In this document: positions 21,555-31,669 of the stretch, piece after piece | Layout: each line of letters starts with the position of its first letter | Numbering within the stretch: the stretch's first letter is position 1 | Program-made: the position numbers and the translations under genes | Notes under the pieces: model-generated | What the model was told of the DNA's origin: nothing | Database searches by the model: none | What the model saw: only the letters and a program-made list of their open reading frames with translations | NCBI RefSeq assembly: GCF_028640845.1 | Contig: NC_080546.1 | Span: 74,713,551 to 74,777,550, forward strand | Length of the DNA stretch: 64,000 nucleotides | Origin: Ahaetulla prasina | Lineage: Eukaryota > Chordata > Lepidosauria > Squamata > Colubridae | Direction of reading: 5' to 3'

Positions 21555-24500
21555 GTAAGTTTACCTGGGTAGGGTATGGACTTTTGTAAAATATGTAGTC
21601 ATCAAAATATCATAATGATTAAAATGCCACCCTGGTTCTTTTTTGTTTTCTTCTATTCAGTATTTTGCCACACGTGAAAACTGCTGCATCTTGGATGAAC
21701 GATTCGTAAGTCAATATCTGTGTTATTTTTGCAGTCCTTTCTAATCAGGTTGTTACTGTAGATTGTTAGCTTGTGAAAATGAAGTTCTTACTAAAGTCCA
21801 TGACTCTTTTTAGATTAACAACTGACAATCAGTATAGGGCTATTAGTCATCTTGTTTATGTTTAGACTTCTATTTGTCACAAATTCCTTTATTGTACCAC
21901 ATCGTCTCATGTGTATAGAAAAAAAGCTCTAATAGTCGATACGATTTTTAAAAAATTATCTTTTCCTTCAGGGCAATTTTTGTCCTACAACATGCGGCGT
22001 TGCAGATTTCATAACCAGATATCATACAGACGTCGATCGAGATCTTCAGATTCTTGAACAATTGTTGGGGGACATCTCTAACTCTTCAGGAGTAACTGAC
22101 AGTTTAATACGCCAGATCCGACAAGTGCATGTCTCACAGCCAGCAGCTCAGTCAAGTGAGAATCAAAAGCTACTGCAAATAGTTTTACTATTTCAATGAT
22201 TTAGTTTGGTATCCTTAATGTTTTACACATCCCCTGATTTTTTCCCCCTACAGATGTGATTCCAGGTTATACACAGAAATCCAGACAAATCATTGATGAA
22301 ATTGTCAGATATGAAAACATCATTGTGGGCCATGAAAATACTATACAGTAGGTTTAATTATTGTTATGTTTTTCAGTGTTGAGAATGCAAAAAACATACT
22401 GTGGATTGAATTAAAAGGCTTCCATCTATTTTCTTCCAGCATAATTTCTGCTGATGTATGAGAACCGAATCTTTCTTCCTTTCATGTTGTCCATGTTGAA
22501 TTAGTTGTCGGATTTAAAATCAGGCGTCAAGGAAAGTTAAACTGTTTATATTGTAGTTTATACTACAGTATGTAACTTATTGGAGAGGTAAATATGAGTA
22601 GAGACAGACTGCACCAAACAGTTCTTGTTCTTCTAAAAGAAGCCCAGAGTTTGTAGACGATTGAATTGCTTTATATTTTAACTAACACAGAATTATTATT
22701 TTTTTTTAAAAAAATCTTTATATTTTACAAAGGACAAAGAATAGCAAAAATGCTGAGAGAGTGTTTGTTATCTCACTATATACATGACTTACTTATCTAG
22801 CACATCTTATCCATATAGCATTCCTTTGGAGAAGGGAAGGAAGGGACCTGGCATTATCCAGATATTGTGGAATTTTAGCTCCCAATATTCTACTTTTTTG
22901 GTTACAATGGCTGGGATCTCTTAAAAGTTATAGTTACCAATTTTTAATAGATTTTAGGCTCCCCATATCAGCTTAAGACAGAATGATTTATCTGTTTTAG
23001 ACCCTTTCTAGTTTCCTTAGTTTGAATTATATGTTTATACTTGCTTTTTTTATTTTATTTTCAACCTTCCTTCTGTAATGTGGGGGAAAAAATAGTATAC
23101 AAGTAGAATAATAATATTACAGAGCCCCGTGTAAGGATATATATGGAGGCTGGTCTGCAAACTGATAGTCTCATTCAAGCATTAACTTATTAAACACTGA
23201 ATAGATAAAGAGGAAAGGACATTTTATAATCCCTCAGTGGATAGATCAGTGGTAGTCAACCTGGTCCCTACCGCCCACTAGTGGGCGTTCCAGCTTTCAT
23301 GGTGGGTGGTAGGGGTTTTGTCCGATACTGAAGCACTTTCCTTTTTTAAATTTAATTGACTTTTTAAAAAAATTTCATAGCATTATTTTAAAAAAATTTC
23401 ATTAGGGTTTCATAAAATTCCCCATGACCATTTAAATTTCTGAAAATATGCTATTTGTATCGCCCGCGCATAAGTTTAGTTCACGTTACGTAAGTGAAAA
23501 TAAATGGCGCTATAGTGCGACCGCAAACAAAAGAGCCTCATCCCAGAATAGCTCACGCATCTCCCCCCAAACCACCCAGCAAACCAACAGACAAGCAGAG
23601 CTGGTACCCGGCGCCTCCCCCAACCCAATCCACAATGCGTGTGTTCTGTTTCCCTTCCCCCAATACTCCCAGCAAAGAGTCCGTCAGAGGCCTTCCTTTT
23701 TTTTCCTTTTATTTACATAGATACATGTCCTGGCCACGTCTACCCACGGGCCTGCCAAGTTTCTGGAGATAACGAGGAAATTATAGATAAGGCCAGAATT
23801 ACTCACGAATATATTCTTCCCTCCATGAATTAGCTCGCGCCAAATTCATTGCTTTGTCCAAGACAAAAAACCAGGAAGTCCCGCCTCCTATTTATAGTCT
23901 CTGCAGATGTCACTGCATGACAATTATGACTTGGCTTTGTCCCAACTCTTCCGCTGCTGCGCACGCCGATCAAGCCTTCGTAATCTTGCGTCCCTCCAAA
24001 ACTGTTCTTGGCGCTACAAATCAGAAGAAGGCCCGGGAGAATCAGGCCTTGCCGGCCCCTCCCTTTGAGTGGGTGCCAGGGAGGGAGAGGGCTCAAGAGA
24101 AGCAGGGCTTGCCAGGTCTTCTCCCTCATTTTCTGAATCATCCGAGTCCAGGAGTCTGGGTCCAGGAACCTGGGTCACAACAGCGTGAAAGGCATGCGCA
24201 GATGACGATACACGGTGCATTACTGTGGAACTGGTGGGCGGTTAGAAAATTTTACTACTAACAGAGATACAAAAATGGGCGGTAGGTATAAAAAGGTTGA
24301 CTACCACTGGGATAGATCATATAGAGCTGTCATGGTGAACCTATGGCATGCATGCCACAGGTGGCACGCAGAGTCCTCTCTGCAAGCATGCCAGCTGTTG
24401 CCCCAACCAAGCTCTACCATGCATGCACATGCGCCTCCCACCAGCCAACTGATCTTTGGGTCTCTGTTGTGCATGCACGGGGGGCGGGGCCTTCCCTGAT

Positions 24501-27500
24501 TTCTGCAGTCCCCCCCCCCAGCGTGCCCTACCTTTCTCTTCCATTTCTGCCACCTGTGCCTTCCCTGATCTCCGCAGGTGCCACCCTCCGCAGATGGGTG
24601 GCACCTCCATGGCAGAAATGCAGGAGAAAGCTAAGGCGCGCTGGGTGGAGAAACTGAGAAGATCAAGGAAGGCAAATATGCAGGAGAACCAACGTGGAAG
24701 CCAAAACGGGGGGCGGGGGCAGGGCACATGCGTTGGGGCGCTTGCATTGAATTTGGGGGGTTTGGGCACACGTACATGCATTCATGTACTGGCACATGCG
24801 CTTTGAGGCGCTCGGCAGCAAAAAAGGTTAACCTTCACTGATATAGGGCAATGCATACTCATATTTTCCCTTTCATTTATTTCATTCCTCGCTGCTTTCT
24901 TTCGTAGAAGGAAAGGCCATTATGTGTGAGTTTCAAGTGCTTCTATCAGTATGATAAAACTATATTATACTTTTTAAACTCCAGGCAATTGACAGACATA
25001 CTGATATTAAACAATAACAAGATACAGTTACTAAAGCAGAAAACTGCTCAGCTCGAGGCACAGTGTCAACAGCCATGTAAAGACACTGTCCAGATACAAG
25101 AATTAACTGGAAGAGGTAAGAGTAACCAGCTATTATATTAATTTACTAACATTAAATTATGTTTTCCTCTGAAGAACTGTTTACCAAGCCAAAAGTACAT
25201 TTTTATCCATTATAATCTAATCTGCAATTGATTTTAAAAAGCATTTCTTTAACATATTGTAAACTAACAGAAATAATTAGTTGACTGATCTGTTTTAGGT
25301 TAAATTTATTTTTTGAGAAGATATTAAGTAGCAGTTAGACTTAGAGGCAACATCTTAACAAAACTACCTATTTTTTAAGTAAAAGAAATAAATTGATTTC
25401 AGTGGATATTAACAGACTTAAGCTGTAGATGTTACTGCTATAATTGTCTTTTGACCTCAATTGTAAGAACATTTATAGATCAATTCACTTAGTATTAGTT
25501 ACATTCTTCATTTTAATAGTCAAATATCCTTAGAATTAGAATTTTGGATATTATGATCTAATGTGTTACGTTAAATTAATAGCATTTAAAATTATTGTCA
25601 TATGGAAGCAATCCACAAATAAGCCGCTGAGAAACCGTATGCAAAAGCGTTTTAACTGTGGCTTCAGAAGTTGTGTGAGGCATGTTGGCATAAATATAAT
25701 GCACATATATTCTGTGCAGAAATAGTTTCTTATGACTGCACACATATCATACTATGCCCCACTAAAAGTTGCCTTAAAGTTACATATAAGATGTAAACGG
25801 GAGAAATATTAATTGTATTTAACTCATTTAATTTTGAACTACTCTCTTGCTGGTCTTGGAAACAACAATTTCTTAATTATTAAGTATGACTTTCCAATAT
25901 GTCACTCAAAGGTTGATTAGGGCCAAAAGAAGTTGGCCCTTTTTCCCACAGATGGATTCTTATCAACCGCCTAGAGCAGGGTTAAAAGAGAGATAAGCTT
26001 AGAATCTTTACATAACCACAAGTGAACTAAGTCCAATTCCCCTCCCCCTGAATTTTATTGACCCTAACTCCTGGCAGGTGCTAACTGTTAGTTGAGAACA
26101 TTCCTGTGCATAGGCATGAGTAGCAATAAATCAGTTCAATTGGACCATCACCAGGGATGGGTTCTACTTACCTTTACTACCAGTTTGCAATGGAGCTGCA
26201 CTTCTGCATTTGCAGAAGCTTCTGCACATGTGCAGAAGCTTCCTGATGATGTCAGGGTCAGTGGGTGGAGCCTCCCATTGGTTTTACTACCAGTTCTATA
26301 CAACCAGTCCGAAACGGGAGCAACCCAGCACTGACCTTCACATATGGACCTGATCTTTTGTGCCTCACAAATATCTGTTAATGCTTTTTTTAAAAAAATA
26401 TCTTAGGCAATGGCCTAGGCTAGGGCACTTTGTTCCAGCTCCAGTTTTGTTAGTTTGCTATGGAAGTCAAGAAGATACCACTTTCAGATGAAACATTAAA
26501 GTTGAAAAACAGATATATGTTCATATCTGTTGAAACAAAATAGGAACTAGCTTTATAATAATGAAGTATCAAACAAAAGTATACTTTATAATTCTCCTCA
26601 TGTTGCTTTATTTATTCCCATATCTGTTTTTGTGTAGGACCATAAGTGATTCTTGAATGGGTTTCTTGTAGACTTATTTAGGCAATGAGGACTAATGGAA
26701 ACATTTTCTAAACATATGAGACACCTGGCTTAGTCAAAGGGAAATAGGCTGTTTCCTGCTTCCGGAGGGCCTGGGGGCGGGAGGCCAATTTTTCTTACTC
26801 ACCTGGCTCACTAGGAGTCTCTAGAGGCTGGGGACAGCAAAAAACATCACTTTCTGTTCAACTGGAAGTTGTGAAACGGGCTGTTTCTGGCCTCTGGAGG
26901 GCCTCTGAGGGGGTGGGGAAAGCTGTTTTCACCCTCCCCAGACTCATAGAGAGGATCTGGAGCCAGGTGAGAGAGAAACAGGCCTACGGGGCCATCACAT
27001 GCCAGGAGTGGGGGGGAGGAGGGTCATGCATGCATGCACAGGGGCGGGGCGCATAGAATTATGGGTCTGGGCACATGCGTGCGTGACACCCCCCCACAAC
27101 ACCTCCCGGCATGCAATGGCAAAAAGGTTAGCCATCACTGATATAGGGTCTCCTGCCTGAGCAAGGGGTTGGACTAGAAGATCTCCAAGGCCTATTCCAA
27201 ATCTGATATTCTGTTCTGCTCTGCTCTGCTCTGCTCTGCTCTGCTCTGCTCTGCTCGCTTTGTTCCTAGTTTCATTTGAACTGATATGAACAACCTTTGT
27301 GGCAACAAGTCCAGATGCTTAGAAGCTTGACTATATGTTTCAATTTCCATCAGAAAAAATAATGTTCAGTACCAAATAAATTCCAATGCCACTAACAAGC
27401 GTGAGGCTTTGGTTCAGATACAAGCCCCTGTACTTTTTCTGTTATGTGGTCTTGGAACCATTTATTCCAAAGCAATTCAGTATGATTAGTTGAGGATAAC

Positions 27501-30500
27501 TAGTGGAATAATGACAGGAATATATATATATATATATATATAAAGTATTGTGTTGTGAGTTCTTTTAGCAAGACGGAACGAGAACATAATAAACCATCAT
27601 TTAAAATAAAGAGGGGTGGGGTTTTTTTTAGAGTTAATTAAAAATGAACATGATGAATTGCAGTTAGTTCAAGCCGCTTCTCTCTTACATATTAATGATA
27701 GATTGTCAAGACATTGCTAATAAAGGTGCCCGGCAGAGTGGACTGTACTTCATAAAACCCGTAAAAGCCAAGCAACAGTTCCTGGTGTTCTGTGAAATTG
27801 ACAATCTAGGCAATGGGTGGACAGTTTTACAGAGGGTAAGCATCAGGGGTGGGTTCTACTTACCTTTAGTACCGGTTCGCATGCGCAGAAGAGTTTTGAT
27901 GAAGTTTGGGTCAATGGGCGGAGCCTCCCGCCGGTTTTATTACCGGTTCTATACAACTGGTCCGAACCGGGGGCAACCCACCACTGGTAAGCATATGCCC
28001 GAAAAAAGAGATACAGCAAAGGAGTGCTAGGCCCAGCAATATATAATCTCTATCCATCTTCCATTTTATTTACAGAGGCTTGATGGCAGTGAGGACTTCA
28101 ACAAAAACTGGATTCAATATAAGGAAGGATTTGGACATCTGTCACCCAATGACAATACAGAATTCTGGTTGGGAAATGAAAAGATTCATTTAATAACTAC
28201 TCAAACTACAGTTCCATATGCCTTGAGAATAGAGCTGGAGGACTGGAGCAACCAAAAAAGGTATAAATTTCTTTATCCGCTCAAGGCTAACATAATGGGG
28301 ATTGGCAAAAATTGCTATTTTAGTTACCTGCACTTTACATGTGCATGCACATAAGCGGAACAATAATATCACTGCAACTAGTTGTAATCACTGGTGGGTT
28401 TCACATTTTTTTTTCCTACCGGTTCTGTGGGCGTGGCTTGTGGGCGTGGCATAGCTTGGTGGGTGTGGGCTGGTGGGCATGGCAGGGGAAGGATACTGTA
28501 AAATCCCCATTCCCACCCCACTCCAGGGGAAGGATACTGCAAAATCCCCATTTCCTCCCGATCAGCTGGGACTCAGGAAGCAGAGAATAGATGGGGGTGG
28601 AGCCAGTCAGAGATGGTATTTATTGGTTCTCCGAACTACTCAAAATTTCCACTACTGGTTCTCCAGAACTGGTCAGAACCTGCTGAAATCCACCTCTGGT
28701 TGTAATGCTGCCATAGTGGCTCAATAGTTAGAATGCAGTACTGCAGGCTACGTCTGCTGACTGCCAACTGCCAGCACTTCGGAAGTTCGATTCTCACTGG
28801 CTCAAGGTTGACTCAGCCTTTCATCCTTCCGAGGTGGATAAAATGAGGACCCAAATTGTTGAGGGACAATATGCTGATTCTGTAAACCGCTTAGAAAGGG
28901 CTGGTAAAAGCACTATGAAGCGGTATATAAGTCTAAGTGCTATTGCTATTCTACAAGCTAAATGTACTGTATTTCAAACCCATTGAAATTAGTGGAATTT
29001 AAATTGCTTTTAGCCAATGTATACATTAGCATTATAAAGCATTATAATATTACCTTGTGTTAGTTTGTTTATCTGTTTCCAATAAATAATTGTTTGTTTC
29101 AGAAGTGTCTGCAGCAGGAACGATCATAGTTTCTCCTTTGTTTGCTTGTCTGTGTAGTTCCTGTGTATTTGTTTAACTCCTGAAATTAAGTATTTTAATA
29201 ATCTTTCAGGAATGAGTGCCATTGAAATATTAGCATCAGGTCATCCACCTGAATGGCCAAGAAATTAAAAGCCACAAGAAGTTAATAGTGATTTTCTTTC
29301 TTTCCTCCCACCCCACAGCTATGCAGATTATGCCCATTTCAAATTGGGAAATGAAGCTGACAAATACCGTATGATCTATGCCTACTTTGCTGGGGGCGAA
29401 GCTGGGGATGCCTTTGATGGGTTTGATTTTGGAGATGATCCCAGTGACAAATTTTTTACTTCTCACAATGGCATACAGTTTAGCACGCATGACAACGATA
29501 ATGATAAATATGAAGGCAACTGTGCTCAACAAGATGGATCTGGGTGGTGGATGAACAAATGTCACGCCGCCCATCTGAATGGCAAATATTATCAAGGTAA
29601 TGTTTGGAAGTTCCCATATGCACAATATGGTCTATGAATGAGGTATTTCCCATACAGCTGCTTTCTGTCTTTCCCAGCAGTTTCCCAACTTGTAGCCTTT
29701 TGTTATACCATCTTTGCCTTTTTTAAAATTCATGAAAAATTGAATTGTGGAAAAAGTGAAAGAGAAAAAGTGGAGGTTAGTTGAACAATGTCTTTTGATA
29801 CCTTCCATCTCAAGTATTTTAAGCAGGTATTAATTCAAGTCCTCCTTCCCTTTCTTTTTTTAAAAAAATATAGCTAAATGCTATAGATTATTATGATCTG
29901 GAACATAATTTTTGGGGTTAAAAAGGTAAAGGGCTTAGTGGGTAAGACGCTGAGCTTGTTGATTGAAAGGTTGGCAGTTCAGTGGTTCAAATCCCTAGTG
30001 CTGCGTAACGGGGTGAGCTCCCGTTACTTGTCCCAGCTTCTGCCAACCTAGCAGTTCGAAAGCATGTAAAAAATGCAAGTAGAAAAATAGGGACCACTTT
30101 GGTGGGAAGGTAGCAGCGTTCCGTGCGCCTTTGGCATTGAGTCATGCCAGCTGCATGACCATGGAGACGTCTTCTGACAGCGCTGGCTTTTCGGCTTTGA
30201 AATGGAGATGAGCACCGCCCCCTAGAGTCAGGAATGACTAGCACGTATGTGGAAGGGGAACCTTTACCTTTTATTAAAAGATCAATTTGATTTAATCCCG
30301 TGGAATTTCTAAATAAGCATAAAAACATAAGGAGCGGGTTGAATATGCCTTTGCTGGTTTGTCTCTCAAAAGCAGTCACATCAAGCCATCAAGGTTAATA
30401 TTGATCCCCCCTATGACTTTCATGAACTGATGCAGTCTTTTTCTGAAACCAGCCAAACTACTAGACAGCACATCTCATGATAGTAAATTCCAATTTTGGA

Positions 30501-31273
30501 TTATAATTCACGGAGAAATGTTAAACACTATGTCTATAGCAGTTTAACAGGGACACGGTGGCTTAGTGGGTAAGACGCTGAGCTTGTCGATCGAAAGGTT
30601 GGCAATTCAGCAGTTCGAATCCCTAGTGCCATGTAATGGGGTGAGCTCCCGTTACTTGTCCCAGCTTCTGGCAACCTAACAGTTCGAAAGCATGTAAAAA
30701 GTGTAAGTAGAAAAATAGGGACCACCTTTGGTGGGAAGGTAACAGCGTTCCGTGCACCTTTGGCATTTAGTCATGCCGGCCACATGACCACAGAGACATC
30801 TTTGTACAGTGCTGGCTCTTTGGCTTTGAAACGGAGATGAGCACCACGTCCTAGAGTCGGGAATGACTAGCACGTATGTGCGAGGCCTTTACCTTTACCT
30901 TTACTTGGTCATAGAATAAATGAAATTACATAAACGCTCACGTAGCACGGTCTTAAAATTAATATATATTAGTTTTATGAATTAGTAACATTAAGATACC
31001 TACATAAGTATCTCAAAGCTATGAAAAAGTATTTCCTGACTCATTTACATTTTCCTTTCCCCCCCCCACCTTGTAGGAGGTGTTTATAGCGAGAAAGACT
31101 CAGGTCCACATGGCTATGACAATGGCATTATCTGGGCAACTTGGCATGATCGATGGTACTCCCTCAAGACAACAGTTATGAAAGTCATTCCTTTCAGCAG
31201 ACTTGCAATTGTGACAGGGCAACAAAGTGGAGGAGTAAAAGATGTTGATCTTGGAAACCGTGGAGACATTTAG
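21492..31273 (+). CDS. FGG: FGG, fibrinogen gamma chain (nine exons)
   Basis: Secreted liver glycoprotein, the gamma subunit of the fibrinogen hexamer. Exons: 21492-21554, 21661-21705, 21972-22155, 22254-22347, 24985-25115, 27702-27835, 28076-28260, 29319-29596, 31077-31273. All introns are GT-AG, and the phases join to an uninterrupted 436-residue precursor (human 437 with the usual gamma-A tail). Domains: signal peptide 1-21, N-terminal cysteine knot (NCC, CPTTC), coiled coil about 45-170 with an N-S-S glycosylation sequon at 73, then a fibrinogen C-domain. Hole 'a' residues corresponding to human Q329, D330, H340 and D364 are present ([18 protein letters not shown]), as is the calcium loop DNDNDKYEG. 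The tail has QQ and K for factor XIIIa cross-linking, then GNRGDI. The exon 6 donor is duplicated by a MITE. FGA lies 17 kb downstream on the same strand. Confidence 0.97.
21661..21705 (+). CDS. FGG: FGG exon 2: N-terminal cysteine knot
   Basis: 45 nt, the human length, encoding [15 protein letters not shown]. The adjacent cysteines join the two halves of the hexamer. Acceptor ttctattcag, donor gtaagt. Confidence 0.95.
21972..22155 (+). CDS. FGG: FGG exon 3: coiled-coil start and glycosylation site
   Basis: 184 nt as in human, codons 37 to part of 98. It has the disulfide ring motif CPTTCG, then heptad coiled coil. N73-S-S lies where the human gamma chain carries its N-glycan (ENKTS region). 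Donor gtgaga, phase 1. Confidence 0.95.
22254..22347 (+). CDS. FGG: FGG exon 4: coiled coil
   Basis: 94 nt as in human; encodes [18 protein letters not shown] and following residues. Acceptor tttcccccta cag, donor gtaggt. Low sequence conservation as usual for this segment, but length and phase fit. Confidence 0.92.
23247..24309. mobile_element. hAT element interrupted by a solo LTR
   Basis: Ends CAGTGGTAGTCAACCT and AGGTTGACTACCACTG are exact inverted repeats, flanked by a perfect 8-bp duplication ggatagat (23239-23246 and 24310-24317). 'ccgcccactagtgggcg' near the left end is a subterminal palindrome. The interior encodes no recognisable transposase. Confidence 0.85.
23642..24182 (-). mobile_element. 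Solo LTR nested in the hAT element
   Basis: 541 bp, TGTTCTG...GTCACAACA, flanked by a perfect 5-bp duplication gcgtg (23637-23641 and 24183-24187). On the minus strand a TATAAATAG box (23889 region) precedes an AATAAA signal (23710 region), the usual LTR order. No internal coding region remains. Confidence 0.85.
24320..24841. mobile_element. GC-rich nonautonomous hAT-like element
   Basis: 'ggtgaacctatggcatgcat' at the left and 'aggttaaccttcactg' at the right are partly inverted. Flanks atatagag and atataggg match at 7 of 8. The interior is GC-rich; the 100-146 codon frames within it overlap on both strands and are not genes. A partial relative is at 26730-27142. Confidence 0.6.
24985..25115 (+). 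CDS. FGG: FGG exon 5: coiled coil and distal disulfide ring
   Basis: 131 nt as in human. Ends with [20 protein letters not shown], the conserved C-x3-C disulfide ring that closes the coiled coil. Acceptor aaactccag, donor gtaaga. Confidence 0.96.
26152..26333. mobile_element. hAT-type MITE in FGG intron 5
   Basis: CAGGGATGGGTT...AACCCAGCACTG, flanked by accatcac and accttcac (7 of 8). Same family as the MITE at the exon 6 donor (27844-27986): 'tctacttacctttactacca' and 'ttctatacaaccagtccgaa' shared. Confidence 0.85.
27143..27254 (+). mobile_element. CR1 3' terminus with (TCTGC)n microsatellite
   Basis: 'tagggtctcctgcctgagca' and 'ttggactagaagatctccaa' are the CR1 end. It continues into nine or so TCTGC pentamers, a tail unlike the AATAG type. 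Confidence 0.7.
27702..27835 (+). CDS. FGG: FGG exon 6: start of the fibrinogen C-domain
   Basis: 134 nt as in human, encoding [20 protein letters not shown] then [10 protein letters not shown] and GNGWTVLQR. The donor gtaagcat is followed immediately by a MITE and then by a second copy of the same octamer. The acceptor 'attaatgatag' has a weak pyrimidine tract. Confidence 0.96.
27836..27994. mobile_element. hAT MITE inserted exactly at the exon 6 splice donor
   Basis: Element 27844-27986 (143 bp), CAGGGGTGGGTT...AACCCACCACTG, 11 of 12 terminal bases inverted. The duplicated target is GTAAGCAT at 27836-27843 and again at 27987-27994. The left copy is the exon 6 donor itself; the right copy follows ..CCACTG and is also a good donor. 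Reading from exon 6 stays open through the MITE. Using the second donor would add 151 nt and shift the frame, giving TGA at the third codon spanning exon 7. Confidence 0.93.
28076..28260 (+). CDS. FGG: FGG exon 7: C-domain
   Basis: 185 nt as in human: [46 protein letters not shown]. Strong conservation. Donor gtataa. Confidence 0.97.
28389..28698. mobile_element. hAT-type MITE in FGG intron 7
   Basis: 310 bp with perfect 8-bp duplication gttgtaat (28381-28388, 28699-28706). It contains 'taccggttctgtgggcgtgg' and two 'ggggaaggatactg' copies, the same family as 4796, 54825 and 55768. Confidence 0.9.
28707..28955 (+). mobile_element. tRNA-derived SINE
   Basis: The head 'agtggctcaatagttagaat' ... 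'gaagttcgattctcactggc' resembles tRNA A and B boxes. The body is 'caaggttgactcagcctttc', 'ggtggataaaatgaggaccc' and the tail 'ctgtaaaccgcttagaaagg...gcggtatataagtc' is L2-like. Confidence 0.65.
29319..29596 (+). CDS. FGG: FGG exon 8: calcium loop and hole 'a'
   Basis: 278 nt as in human. Contains [20 protein letters not shown], the calcium-binding [11 protein letters not shown] (337-347), the hole residues Q350-D351 and H361, and the disulfide cysteines C347 and C360. Residue 336 is His (FSTHDND), where human has Trp. Donor gtaatg. Confidence 0.97.
29930..30275 (+). mobile_element. Sauria-type SINE in FGG intron 8
   Basis: 'gcttagtgggtaagacgctg' ... 'ttcaaatccctagtgctgcg' ... 'ctagcacgtatgtggaaggg' and 'gaacctttacctttt'. 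Almost full length. Confidence 0.85.
30548..30902 (+). mobile_element. Sauria-type SINE in FGG intron 8 (second)
   Basis: 'ggacacggtggcttagtggg' ... 'ttcgaatccctagtgccatg' ... 'cctttacctttacctttact'. Same orientation as the SINE at 29930, about 275 bp away. Confidence 0.85.
31077..31273 (+). CDS. FGG: FGG exon 9: terminal exon, tail ending RGDI
   Basis: Codons 372-436 and TAG. Includes [11 protein letters not shown] (hole Asp), the cross-linking tail TGQQSGGVK and then [10 protein letters not shown]. Human has a further intron and a four-codon exon 10 (AGDV); here the frame reads on to the stop. AATAAA at 31377-31382 follows by about 100 bp. The position of AGDV is taken by RGDI. A cryptic donor-like 'gtaaaa' lies in the GVK codons, but no downstream exon was seen. 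Confidence 0.95.
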
Positions 31274-31376
31274 AAAAACAACTGCCTCTGCAAAGGCAAC
31301 AATGAACATAAACGCTATTTGTTCTTCTGTCCTATGTAAAATGTCAGAGCGATTGAATTTTGTTCATATTGTTTAC

Positions 31377-31382
31377 AATAAA
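31377..31382 (+). terminator. FGG: FGG polyadenylation signal
   Basis: AATAAA 104 nt after the stop codon; a second AATAAA occurs at about 31443. Cleavage is expected around 31395-31405. Confidence 0.75.
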
Positions 31383-31526
31383 ACGGCAGGTTCATGACAA
31401 AAAGTGTTTTTTTTTAAAAGAAAAAAAAACCATCTTGTTTTCTAATAAACATATGACAATTACTGATCGTTTAAGTTCTGGCAGTGTCTATTGTTTTAAT
31501 TGACTTTAAAAGATGATGCTATAGAT

Positions 31527-31661
31527 CAGGGGTCTCCAACCTTGGTCCCTTTAAGACTTGTGGACTTCAACTCCCAGAGTTCCTTAGCCAGCTTTGCTGG
31601 CTGAGGGACTCTGGGAGTTAAAGTCCACAAATCTTAAAGGGACCAAGGTTGGAGACCCCGG
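31527..31661. mobile_element. Foldback MITE (hairpin)
   Basis: 135 bp, CAGGGGTCTCCAACC...GGTTGGAGACCCCGG; the two arms are nearly perfect complements. Perfect 8-bp duplication ctatagat on both sides. Located about 145 bp after the FGG polyadenylation signal. Confidence 0.9.
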
Positions 31662-31669
31662 CTATAGAT

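Larger units (their letters stand above)
22348..24984 (+). other. FGG: FGG intron 4 (contains hAT, solo LTR and GC-rich element)
   Basis: 2.6 kb, expanded by a hAT element (23247-24309) with a solo LTR inside it and a GC-rich nonautonomous element (24320-24841). 22350-23230 has no recognised repeat. Confidence 0.8.
25116..27701 (+). other. FGG: FGG intron 5
   Basis: 2.6 kb. 25120-26140 holds no recognised repeat. Then come a MITE (26152-26333), a partial GC-rich element (about 26730-27142), a CR1 3' terminus ending in (TCTGC)n (27143-27254) and an (AT)n run at 27519-27542. Confidence 0.75.

Noticed and set aside
24341..24781. 146-codon minus-strand ORF in FGG intron 4
   Set aside because: GC-rich nonautonomous element with open frames on both strands and no known domain.
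27695..28030. Extended 111-codon frame through exon 6 and the MITE as a normal FGG exon
   Set aside because: The conserved 134-nt exon 6 ends at 27835, and the extension shifts the frame into a stop in exon 7. Kept only as a possible aberrant transcript.
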